Shown here: piece after piece, positions 1 to 7,300 of the stretch
How positions within the stretch are numbered: the first letter of the stretch is position 1
How the letters are laid out: each line of letters starts with the position of its first letter
Source of the DNA: an uncultured Lachnospiraceae bacterium
GTDB taxonomy: Bacteria > Bacillota > Clostridia > Lachnospirales > Lachnospiraceae
NCBI GenBank assembly: GCA_910586275.1
Contig: CAJUIM010000141.1
Coordinates: forward strand, 1 to 8,123
Direction: 5' to 3'
Length of the DNA stretch: 8,123 nt
Notes under the pieces: model-generated
The model's input: the letters and a program-made list of their open reading frames with translations, nothing else
What the model was told of the DNA's origin: nothing
The model's database searches: none
Translations under genes and position numbers: made by a program

Positions 1-50
1 TCGCGCACGGGCGTCCGCCTCCCAACATTACATTCAGGCTGAACTGTTAC

Positions 51-109
51 GAAAAAAATAGAAAAAAATTAAATTTGTTCTTGCAAAATATGTCAATACC
101 GTATATAAT
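51..109 (+). promoter_or_regulatory. Promoter of tRNA-Thr with A-tract upstream element
   Basis: A -35 box TTGCAA (81-86) and a perfect -10 box TATAAT (104-109) are separated by exactly 17 bases. The expected start is near 116, giving a leader of about 27 bases before the mature tRNA. Two runs of seven A's at 52-58 and 62-68, followed by an AT-only stretch, sit just upstream of the -35 box. That is where an UP element that contacts the RNA polymerase alpha subunit is found in stable-RNA promoters. The promoter is read from sequence only. Confidence 0.75.
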
Positions 110-142
110 AGACTTCGGTACAAGATAGAGGTATCAATAAGT

Positions 143-215
<73 letters not shown>

Positions 216-222
216 GACGTAT

Positions 223-262
223 AAAAAAGCATGTTTCCTATATGTAGGAAACATGCTTTTTT
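223..262. terminator. Bidirectional intrinsic terminator (tRNA-Thr / ybjQ operon)
   Basis: A perfect 18-bp stem (223-240 pairing with 245-262) closes a TATG loop. Its outer six pairs are A-T, so the plus-strand RNA ends in six U's and the minus-strand RNA also ends in six U's. It begins 8 bases after the tRNA and lies 45 bases beyond the ybjQ stop codon. It therefore serves both converging units. Confidence 0.9.
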
Positions 263-266
263 ATGA

Positions 267-295
267 CATAAAGCGTGCCTCAGACACGCTTTATG
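267..295. repeat. Second perfect hairpin between ybjQ and the terminator
   Basis: Arms CATAAAGCGTG (267-277) and CACGCTTTATG (285-295) pair perfectly around a 7-base loop. It lies just beyond the ybjQ stop and before the bidirectional terminator. No T run follows on either strand, so it is more likely a 3'-end stabilising or processing hairpin, or an old palindromic repeat, than a terminator by itself. Confidence 0.7.
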
Positions 296-306
296 GATAA
301 GGTTGT

Positions 307-618
307 TTATACAAATTTTACGGCAGTACCATAAGCCATAACCTCTGCGGCACCCTGCATAACTGCGGCAGAGGCATAACGGATATTGACTACGGCATCT
401 GCACCGAGGGATTCCGCCTCTGCGACCATCCGCTTTGTTGCCAAGGCTCTTGCTTCATTCATCATTTCCGTATAAGCGCCCAATTCCCCGCCCACAAGAG
501 TTTTGAAACCCTGTGTGATATCCCGTCCTATGTTTTTGGACTGGATAGTGCTTCCTTTTACCAAGCCTAACATTTCGAAAGTTTTGCCGGAAATATAATC
601 AGTATTTACTAAGATCAT
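307..618 (-). CDS. YbjQ/UPF0145 family protein
   Basis: A 103-residue cytoplasmic protein of the YbjQ (UPF0145) family, which is also annotated as a putative heavy-metal-binding domain; its biochemical role is not established. Family hallmarks, numbered from the ATG, are the opening MILVNTDYISGKT, the GGELGAY stretch (43-49), LGADAVV (71-77) and the closing YGTAVKF (96-102). Length matches the usual 100-110 residues, so it is complete. I chose the ATG at 618 over the in-frame GTG at 627. The AAGGAG ribosome binding site (630-635) is 11 bases from the ATG but only 2 from the GTG, and family members commonly begin MIL. The start overlaps the end of the upstream membrane-protein gene by 20 bases, which implies translational coupling. 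No metal ligand cluster (Cys or His) is visible, so a metal role is not supported by the sequence itself. Confidence 0.9.
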   Translation of the reverse strand: MILVNTDYISGKTFEMLGLVKGSTIQSKNIGRDITQGFKTLVGGELGAYTEMMNEARALATKRMVAEAESLGADAVVNIRYASAAVMQGAAEVMAYGTAVKFV

Positions 619-826
619 CTTCTTCACCGCTCCTTATCTCTTTGATTCGTTCTATAAGGACATAGATGCTTACGCCGGCAAGCAGCAGGGGCACCAGCCC
701 GAATAGAATCTTTAATGCCAGAGGGATAGGGAAAATCATGCAGACGGCTGAAAAGCCTACATAATATGTGATTAGCAATGAAACAATGACAATTGGTGCA
801 ATCATTTTCTTCGTATGACTGTTCAT
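599..826 (-). CDS. Small two-helix membrane protein, unknown function
   Basis: A 75-residue protein I do not recognise as a named family. It has a short basic N-terminus (MNSHTKK), two hydrophobic helices at about residues 8-30 and 36-58, and a charged tail (ERIKEIRSGEEDD) that should be cytoplasmic. It starts at an ATG preceded by a strong AGGAGGG site 7 bases upstream, and it is followed by ybjQ in the -1 frame with a 20-base overlap. It is the first gene behind the promoter at 882-910. The tight overlap suggests the two proteins are made together, perhaps with YbjQ working near the membrane. That last step is inference only. Confidence 0.8.
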   Translation of the reverse strand: MNSHTKKMIAPIVIVSLLITYYVGFSAVCMIFPIPLALKILFGLVPLLLAGVSIYVLIERIKEIRSGEEDDLSKY

Positions 827-843
827 GATGGTTCCCTCCTCAG

Positions 844-889
844 TTTATAGTTATATTGTATTATTTGTTTAATACAATATAACTATAAA
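844..889. promoter_or_regulatory. 46-base perfect AT-rich dyad, candidate operator
   Basis: The arm TTTATAGTTATATTGTATTA (844-863) and its exact reverse complement (870-889) flank a 6-base centre. It covers the -10 box and the expected start site of the minus-strand promoter for the membrane-protein/ybjQ pair. RNA starting near 875 would contain only part of the first arm, so binding by a dimeric or tetrameric repressor to DNA explains it better than an RNA hairpin. There is no GC core or T run, so it is not a convincing terminator for the CDF gene ending at 936. Confidence 0.7.
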
Positions 890-910
890 TGATATCGGTA
901 GGTTTGTCAA
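882..910 (-). promoter_or_regulatory. Promoter of the orf75-ybjQ operon
   Basis: On the minus strand a perfect -35 box TTGACA (910-905) and a -10 box TATAGT (887-882, one mismatch) are separated by exactly 17 bases. The first gene starts at 826, giving a leader of about 50 bases. The -10 box falls inside the dyad at 844-889, so the promoter could be fully occluded by a bound regulator. Confidence 0.8.
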
Positions 911-935
911 TGAAAAGATAAGGGCAGACACGTTT

Positions 936-2105
936 TTAGCCTGTATATGTTTTGTCTACTTGTATGACGGCATAGTAAGAATTATTTATATCATGAATTT
1001 TGTTTTGCAGAAAGGCGGTGATTTCTTCATCCTTGTATCTGTAGTCAAAAGGCACTGCTACATCAAAAATAATATTGGTATGGGTTGGGCCTTCTACGAT
1101 GCGGAAATCATGGAAACGGACATCCGGGTAGTTGTCGGTGAGCAATTGGGCAACTTTTTGCCGGATATGGTTTGTCCGGGCATCGTCCGTGACTATCGGA
1201 TCCATATGTATGACGGCTTCACAATGAAGTTCGTCATGAAGATGGTGTTCGATGTTGTCGATCATGTCATGCAGCACAAGAATGTTTCCGTCGGCCGGAA
1301 CTTCGGCATGCAGGGAAAGCATGACGCGGCCAGGGCCGTAATCATGCACAATCATGTCATGGATGCCGAGGACATGGTCATAACTCATGACAATTTCCTC
1401 CACATTTCTGACAAAATCGGGATGGGGAGGCTGCCCCAGGAGGGGGCTTATTGTATCTTTGGCTGCGCCGTATCCGGCATAAAAGATGAAGAGGCCTACC
1501 AAGACGCCGCAGTAACCGTCAACCTGCAGGCCGGTGAAGCGGCCGGTCAGCATGGCAATGAGAACGGCTGTGGTAGCCAAAGTGTCGCTTAAGCTGTCCG
1601 CCGCGGTGGCTTTCATGGCGGTGCTGTCTATTTTATGGCCGATGTTCCGATTATAGTATGCCATATAGATTTTGACGGCAATGGAAGCCGCTAATATTAT
1701 CAAGGTCAGAGGGCTGAAATCCACCGGCTGGGGATGCAGTATTTTTTCCGCCGAAGAGCGCACTAACTCAAAGGCCATGATAAGGATAGCTACCGATACC
1801 ATCAGGCCCGACAGATATTCGATTCTTCCGTGCCCGAAAGGGTGATGGGGGTCCGGCTTCTGTCCGGCCATCTTGAAACCGACTAAGGTGATAAGGGAAG
1901 ATCCGGCATCGGATAGGTTGTTGAAGGCATCGGCGGTGACGGCAATGGAGCCGCTTAATAGGCCGGCCAGAAATTTGCCGGCGAACAGCAGTATATTCAG
2001 AGCAATGCCTATGCTGCCGCATAGGATGCCGTAAGCCTGGCGTACTTTGGGGGAAGAAGTGTTTTCTCTGTCTTTTATAAATAATTTGGCAAGCAATGAT
2101 ACCAT
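936..2105 (-). CDS. Cation diffusion facilitator transporter, manganese (MntE-like) type
   Basis: An inner-membrane divalent-metal/proton antiporter of the CDF family, predicted to export Mn2+ from the cytoplasm. Six helices are expected near residues 28-50, 52-76, 97-117, 131-150, 163-188 and 195-214. The transport-site quartet reads N62-x3-D66 in helix 2 (FNNLSDAGSS) and D170-x3-D174 in helix 5 (ADSLSD). Zinc CDFs such as YiiP have D-x3-D and H-x3-D there; Asn/Asp with Asp/Asp is the pattern of manganese CDFs such as pneumococcal MntE. The conserved loop HPFGHGR is at 88-94. A cytoplasmic domain with DYGPGRVMLSLHAEVP (255-270) follows, plus about 80 extra C-terminal residues, as in the roughly 390-residue MntE class. 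The ATG has TAAGGAGA 7 bases upstream. It is divergent from gpmI. Fe2+ or other metals remain possible substrates. Confidence 0.88.
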   Translation of the reverse strand: MVSLLAKLFIKDRENTSSPKVRQAYGILCGSIGIALNILLFAGKFLAGLLSGSIAVTADAFNNLSDAGSSLITLVGFKMAGQKPDPHHPFGHGRIEYLSGLMVSVAILIMAFELVRSSAEKILHPQPVDFSPLTLIILAASIAVKIYMAYYNRNIGHKIDSTAMKATAADSLSDTLATTAVLIAMLTGRFTGLQVDGYCGVLVGLFIFYAGYGAAKDTISPLLGQPPHPDFVRNVEEIVMSYDHVLGIHDMIVHDYGPGRVMLSLHAEVPADGNILVLHDMIDNIEHHLHDELHCEAVIHMDPIVTDDARTNHIRQKVAQLLTDNYPDVRFHDFRIVEGPTHTNIIFDVAVPFDYRYKDEEITAFLQNKIHDINNSYYAVIQVDKTYTG

Positions 2106-2130
2106 AATTCTGTCTCCTTAAAAAATAGTG

Positions 2131-2150
2131 GCTGCAATGGCTTATGCAGC
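2131..2150 (-). promoter_or_regulatory. Leader hairpin of the CDF transporter mRNA
   Basis: A perfect 6-bp stem, GCTGCA/TGCAGC with an 8-base loop, occupies most of the short (about 48-base) leader. On the minus strand it is followed after five bases by six T's and then at once by the ribosome binding site. It could modulate initiation or early termination. It is too small to be the yybP-ykoY manganese riboswitch, and no such motif is seen. Confidence 0.4.
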
Positions 2151-2159
2151 GTAGAACCT

Positions 2160-2188
2160 ATTGTAACTCTTTTCGGCAGAGTTGACAA
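2160..2188 (-). promoter_or_regulatory. Promoter of the CDF transporter gene, with a dyad in the spacer
   Basis: On the minus strand TTGTCA (2188-2183) and TACAAT (2165-2160) are 17 bases apart, each one mismatch from consensus. The spacer and flanks hold an inverted repeat, AACTCT-N7-AGAGTT, centred between the two boxes, a natural position for a repressor site. It does not match the MntR, Fur or PerR consensus that I know. Confidence 0.7.
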
Positions 2189-2284
2189 ATATTTTGTGTG
2201 TCATTCGCTGTGATACGCTTAGCCGAAACACCGGTGCAGCCACAAAACCGAAAATTGATTTCCATGGCAGAACCGCTTTATATA

Positions 2285-2313
2285 TTTACTTTTTCCGAAA
2301 AAACATGTATAAT
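2285..2313 (+). promoter_or_regulatory. Promoter of gpmI
   Basis: A perfect TATAAT (2308-2313) is preceded at 17 bases by TTTACT (2285-2290, four of six matches to TTGACA). The start would be near 2320, giving a leader of about 105 bases before the ATG. I see no riboswitch or strong hairpin in that leader. The stretch 2189-2284 between this and the divergent exporter promoter holds nothing I can identify. Confidence 0.65.
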
Positions 2314-2424
2314 TGCAGTCGGGAAATAGTTTACGGAGTACATGCAGGGCGGCTTGGAGTGTGTCGGATATACTCTGGCCTGTCGTCTGCGGAAAATATA
2401 TAGAAAGTCAAAGGAGAGTGCAAA

Positions 2425-3969
2425 ATGAGTAAGAAACCGACAGTATTGATGATTCTGGATGGCTATGGGCTGAATGAAAGGAAAGACGGGAATGCCGTGG
2501 CGGAAGCGAATACGCCTGTAATGGATCGGCTGATGCAGGAATGTCCTTTTGTGAAAGGCAATGCCAGCGGCATGGCGGTAGGCCTTCCGGAGGGACAGAT
2601 GGGAAATTCCGAGGTAGGGCATCTGAATATGGGCGCAGGGCGCATTGTATATCAGGAACTGACAAGGATTACAAAGGAAATCCAGGACGGGACATTTTTT
2701 GAAAATCCGGCTCTTATGGATGCGGTAAACAATTGCAAGGAAAATGATTCTGCACTGCATATGTTCGGCTTAGTATCCGATGGCGGCGTGCACAGCCATA
2801 ACACACATATTTACGGGCTTTTGGAACTGGCAAAGCGTAACGGGCTGTCTAAAGTATATGTGCATTGTTTCTTGGACGGCAGGGATACACCGCCGGAAAG
2901 CGGAAAAGGGTTTGTGGAAGAACTGGAAGCCAAGATGAAGGAAATTGGTGTCGGTGAGGTAGCGTCGGTGATGGGGCGTTATTATGCCATGGACAGGGAT
3001 AACAATTATGACAGGGTAAAGCTGGCATATGATGCGCTGACCAAAGGGGAGGGGCTGCAGGCAGCCGGAGGCCCGGCCGGCATTGCGGAGTCTTATGAAA
3101 GAGGAGAAAGCGATGAATTTGTAAAACCTACGGTTGTGGCGAAGGACGGTGCGCCTACGGCAGTCATCAAGGATAAAGATTCCGTTGTATTCTTTAATTT
3201 CCGTCCGGACCGTGCAAGGGAGATTACAAGATGCTTCTGCGACAATGAATTTACGGCATTTGACAGAGGCAGCAGGCTGGATATCACTTATGTATGCTTC
3301 TCCGATTACGATCCTACAATACCGAACAAAGAAGTGGCATTCCATAAGATTGCCGTGACCAATACATTCGGCGAGTGGCTGGCAGCCAACCATATGACAC
3401 AGGCAAGAATTGCGGAGACGGAGAAATATGCCCATGTAACATTCTTCTTCAACGGCGGCGTGGAAGAGCCCAACGAAGGAGAGGACAGAATCTTGGTTAA
3501 TTCCCCGAAGGATGTGGCAACATATGATTTGAAGCCGCAGATGAGCGCTTATGAAGTGTGCGACAAACTGGTAGGGGCCATTAAAGCGGATAAATATGAC
3601 GTAATTATCATTAATTTTGCCAATCCGGATATGGTGGGGCATACCGGCGTGGAAGCTGCTGCCATCAAGGCAGTGGAGGCAGTGGACGAATGCGTGGGCA
3701 AAGCAGTGGATGCCGTGAAGGAAGTGGGCGGCGTAATGTTTATCTGTGCGGACCATGGCAACGCGGAACAGCTTGTGGACTATGAGACGGGGAATCCGTT
3801 TACTGCCCATACCACTAATCCGGTGCCGTTTATTCTTGTGAACTATGATTCTGCCTATACATTGAGGGAGGGCGGATGCCTGGCTGACATTATCCCTACT
3901 ATGATAGAAATCATGGGGATGCAGCAGCCCGAAGAAATGACCGGAAAGTCATTGCTGATAAAGAAATAA
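2425..3969 (+). CDS. gpmI: 2,3-bisphosphoglycerate-independent phosphoglycerate mutase
   Basis: The enzyme interconverts 3- and 2-phosphoglycerate in lower glycolysis and gluconeogenesis in the cytoplasm, through a phosphoserine intermediate. It belongs to the alkaline phosphatase superfamily with two Mn2+ in Firmicute enzymes. The 514 residues are full length. Metal and catalytic residues seen are D12 (ILDGYG), nucleophile S62 (GQMGNSEVGH), H123 (GGVHSH), D151/R153/D154 (DGRDTPP), R185 and R191, R260 and R263 (FNFRPDR), K334, D402 and H406 (NPDMVGHTG), D443 and H444 (ADHGN) and H462. The phosphatase-fold halves flank the inserted transferase domain (about residues 77-310). The ATG has AAAGGAG 8 bases upstream. 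It is a single-gene unit with its own promoter and terminator rather than part of a gapA-pgk-tpi operon, and it is divergent from a predicted manganese exporter. Confidence 0.98.
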   Translation: MSKKPTVLMILDGYGLNERKDGNAVAEANTPVMDRLMQECPFVKGNASGMAVGLPEGQMGNSEVGHLNMGAGRIVYQELTRITKEIQDGTFFENPALMDAVNNCKENDSALHMFGLVSDGGVHSHNTHIYGLLELAKRNGLSKVYVHCFLDGRDTPPESGKGFVEELEAKMKEIGVGEVASVMGRYYAMDRDNNYDRVKLAYDALTKGEGLQAAGGPAGIAESYERGESDEFVKPTVVAKDGAPTAVIKDKDSVVFFNFRPDRAREITRCFCDNEFTAFDRGSRLDITYVCFSDYDPTIPNKEVAFHKIAVTNTFGEWLAANHMTQARIAETEKYAHVTFFFNGGVEEPNEGEDRILVNSPKDVATYDLKPQMSAYEVCDKLVGAIKADKYDVIIINFANPDMVGHTGVEAAAIKAVEAVDECVGKAVDAVKEVGGVMFICADHGNAEQLVDYETGNPFTAHTTNPVPFILVNYDSAYTLREGGCLADIIPTMIEIMGMQQPEEMTGKSLLIKK

Positions 3970-4009
3970 TTGATAATGGAGGAAGCCGGATTTCTTACGG
4001 AAAGGATCT

Positions 4010-4067
4010 ATAGATAATAAGGATCATAGATAAGGATGCGCAGATAAGGATGCATAGATAAGGATGC
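4010..4067 (+). repeat. Short 14-bp tandem repeat downstream of gpmI
   Basis: Three adjacent 14-base units of RYAGATAAGGATGC (4026-4039, 4040-4053, 4054-4067) follow a longer, imperfect first copy (4010-4025). The array starts 41 bases after the gpmI stop codon and ends 64 bases before the terminator, so it lies in the gpmI mRNA 3' untranslated region. Each unit contains AAGGA, but no reading frame of note follows. Confidence 0.85.
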
Positions 4068-4131
4068 GTTTTGCTGGCAGGGAACTGCCCGGCTGTAATG
4101 TGTTAAGAAATTCGGCAAAGTAAAATATAGG

Positions 4132-4160
4132 CTTCCGGGAATTATCCCGGAAGTTTTTTT
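4132..4160 (+). terminator. Intrinsic terminator of gpmI
   Basis: The 9-bp GC-rich stem CTTCCGGGA/TCCCGGAAG (4132-4140 with 4145-4153) has an ATTA loop and is followed by seven T's (4154-4160). It lies about 160 bases after the gpmI stop and separates gpmI from the next promoter. Confidence 0.93.
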
Positions 4161-4221
4161 ATGCGCAGTTCCGTGCAGAGGGAATCTGCCGATGATTTCC
4201 GTGCAGTTGCTTTCCCGTCTG

Positions 4222-4250
4222 TTGTGACGGAAGGGCATTTATGATATAAT
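4222..4250 (+). promoter_or_regulatory. Extended -10 promoter of the J-domain/TPR gene
   Basis: TTGTGA (4222-4227) and a perfect TATAAT (4245-4250) are 17 bases apart, and TGA directly before the -10 box gives the extended TGN motif. The leader to the ATG at 4308 is about 50 bases. A small hairpin, CCGTC/GACGG (4215-4230), overlaps the -35 box, and the 10-base direct repeat TTCCGTGCAG occurs at 4169-4178 and 4197-4206 upstream; either could be a regulator site, unproven. Nothing else is visible in 4161-4307. Confidence 0.75.
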
Positions 4251-4307
4251 TGGCGTAAAAGCCGTGGAACGGAAAAGTAAAGGACAGGAAAGGGAAGGGA
4301 TAGCAGT

Positions 4308-7300
4308 ATGGAAAGCCGGAGAATTTTTGAAGTGCTGGGAATTGATGAGACGAAGGATGAGGAACGGATTCGGGAGGCTTATAGGGGAAAACTTGTGTCG
4401 GTAAATCCGGAGGACAATCCGGAAGGGTTCAAAAGATTGCGGGAGGCATATGAAAGCGCGCTCCGGATGGCAAAGCAGCAGGAGGAAGAGAGGCAGGCAG
4501 CGGATACTCCTATCGGTTTATTTATGAGGGATGTGGAGGATCTGTACCGTTCCCTGCCAAGAAGGCTGGATGCGGGGGAATGGGAACGGTTATTGGAAAG
4601 TAATCTGCTGGATGATCTGGAACTGGGGGAAGAAGTGAAATGGGGGTTGTTCCGCTATCTGACGGACTGCTATAGGATTCCTGCCCCTGTCTGGCGGCTG
4701 TTCGGCAAACGATTTAAAATTGCGGAAAACGTGCAGGAATTCAAGGAACATCTGCCGGAGAATTTTGTGGATTTTATGCTTTGGAAGAGTGGAGAAGGGG
4801 CAGAAGAAACGGATTTTCCGTTTGAGAAGCTGGAGGGGGAAGAAACGGCGGATTATGATGTTTTTATACAGAATTTCAATGAACTGTCCGGCACCCTTTC
4901 CGAGGAAGAAGAGGACCGGGAGGAATGGCTGAAGAAAATCGGTCAGAAGATAGTTTTCATGGATGGACTTGGCATTGGCCATCCTTGGTATGAGATGGAA
5001 AAGGCCAGATACCGTCTGGCCTGTGGGCAGAACGAGGAAGCGGAGCGGACGGTCCGGCAGCTGTGGGACGCGGGGGAGAAAGGCTTAAGGATGCTTTTTA
5101 CCGGCGCGGAAGTGCTGACAGGCTGCGGAAAGGGCGAGGAAGCGGCGGAAATTTATAAGGAACTGCTGGACAGGGAGAATCTGACGGCAGAAGATATTTA
5201 CAAGGCATCCATTGAACTGGCCGGGATTCTGGCCGGCAGGCAGGAATGGATGGAGGCTAGGGAACATGCCCAGCGTGCCAGAAGGAATTATAATACGCAA
5301 AAGGCGGGGGAACTGCTGGATGCATGCAATACGCAAGTGATTGCCCTATATGCAGGGGAAAAGGCGGCGGAACTTACGGCGGAGACTGCAATATCGCTGG
5401 CATGGGCTTTTATTCAGTCCGGGCGGGCGGAAGAAGGGCTGGAATTTTTCCGGGAGCATCCTTTGCTGGAGGAGGATACGATAAAATGCCATCAGGTCAG
5501 GACGGTGCTTTTCATGTCCTGCGGATTGGGGGAGGAGACTCGTAAAGAAGCGGAACTTTGGCGGAATGTCTTGGCAGAGGAAGAAGATAATGCCTATTGG
5601 ATGGCACAGAGTTATGAGATGGAAGGGAAAGCTTTCCAGCAATGCTATGCCAAATGTAAGGACAAGGAAGGGGAGGAAGCGGAAGAACTGAAAAAAGCGG
5701 CGGCAGAGGCTTTTGACAAGGCTATATCCCTGCAGCCGGAGGATGTCGGCTTCTTGATGTCAAAGCTTTTGTTTTTCCGGGATCTGAAAGACTTCGCGCA
5801 GACGGAGGAAATCTGTGAGAAAATAAAGAGCATTGACAGCGGCTATTTTTGGGCATATTTCTATGCACAGGAGGCGTACGAAGGACTTGGGAAAGCACAG
5901 GAAGTGGTGGACACCTTTTATGAGGCAAAGGAAATCTATGCCGGCATGCCGGAAATCTATGAACGTGCGGCAAGGGTTTTTTGGGAATATAGGCAGTACA
6001 GCGAAGTGGAAAGCATTTTAAGTCAGGCTGAGGATATGGAAATCAGCAGTTTCTATCTGCGGAGGCTGCGGCTGGAACTGATGGAACGGTCGGCCAAGGA
6101 CGCAGAAGGCCTGAAAGAAGCCGATGCTTATGCAGAGGGGCTGATTGCGGAAATGGAGGCGGCGGAAGATGTGGATGCCAAGGTGCTTTCCGAAGTGTAT
6201 CTGCAGAGGGCTTATATTCATGACGAGAACAACGCAGAAGAGTTCCGGCAGATGGAAAAAATGGAAATCTGGGCGAAACGGTCGGTAGAACTGTGGGATA
6301 ATCTGCGGAACCGGTATTTTCTTGGGCGGTATTATGTGGAATGCTGTGCGGATGCCAAACCGGCTTATGAACATCTGAAAATCTGTGAGGAACGGGGGAT
6401 GGATTTTGAGTGGATGTATTATTATATTGCCCGGAGCCTTGAGGATTTTGAAAAATGGGATGAGGCTACGGAATACTATCTGAAAGCCCATGAAAAAAAT
6501 CCGGATGAATTTGATTTTATCTGGCGGATTGCTTGGCGGTTCCGGTGGAAATTTTCTTGGGCCGGCCAAAAGGAATATTATGAGAAGGCGATGGAGTACA
6601 TAAATCTTCATTTAGATAAATTCGGGGAAAACCCAAGGGAATTATGGCAGCTTTCCGACCTTCATGCCAGAAACAGGGAGTATGGGCTGGCACTTGAGGA
6701 AATCGAACGTGCCCTGCAGAACTCTTCTTTAAGCAGGAACTGGGGGCATAAGGCGTTCTTGCTGGAGATGACGGACAGAAGGGAAGAAGCCTTAATCTAT
6801 TATAGGAAAGGCATTGATGTCAGCAGGGAGAAAGAGGAGGACTATAACTATGCCTATTCCCAGATACATGACTATTTCTGCGAAACCCGTCAGCATGAAA
6901 GAGGGCTGAAATGGTTTCTGGATATGATGGAACTGGTAATGACGCCGGATCGGCGCAGCAAGAATCTGGAATATATCAGGTACTATTACCGGACTATGCA
7001 GAAATGGGACAAAGCCTTGGAAACCATTGAACAGGCTTATGGAGGAACTACGCTTACGGACTATGTGTGCGGAAGCTGGAAAGAGGAGGGCGCAAGAATC
7101 GATGACCTTTTGGATTTGTATCAGGGGTACTTGAGCAAAGAAGAACTGCGCCGGAAAGCGGAAGAGGCAGAGGCTCTTCTGGAAGGTGAGGGAGCCGCAG
7201 GGCTGGAAGAAGACCATGAAGGCAGACGTCAGGCATATGCGCAGATTGGCTATTGTTACGGGCATTACCTGATGGATGGGGAGAAGGCACTGCTGTTTTT

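Noticed and set aside
1..80. Tail of an upstream gene
   Set aside because: Short open stretches exist in two frames, but there is no recognisable protein end and no terminator, so nothing can be supported.
844..889. Terminator for the CDF transporter gene
   Set aside because: The dyad is almost entirely A/T, lacks a following T run, and coincides with the -10 box of the next promoter.
960..1592. 210-residue plus-strand reading frame
   Set aside because: It is antisense to the CDF transporter, which has clear family motifs; the product is Met/His-rich in a way typical of a shadow frame.
2106..2424. yybP-ykoY manganese riboswitch or other riboswitch between the exporter and gpmI
   Set aside because: The exporter leader is only about 48 bases from its promoter, and no known conserved riboswitch core is seen on either strand.
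2770..3810. 346-residue minus-strand reading frame
   Set aside because: It is fully antisense to gpmI, whose catalytic residues are all present; no ribosome binding site or recognisable family.
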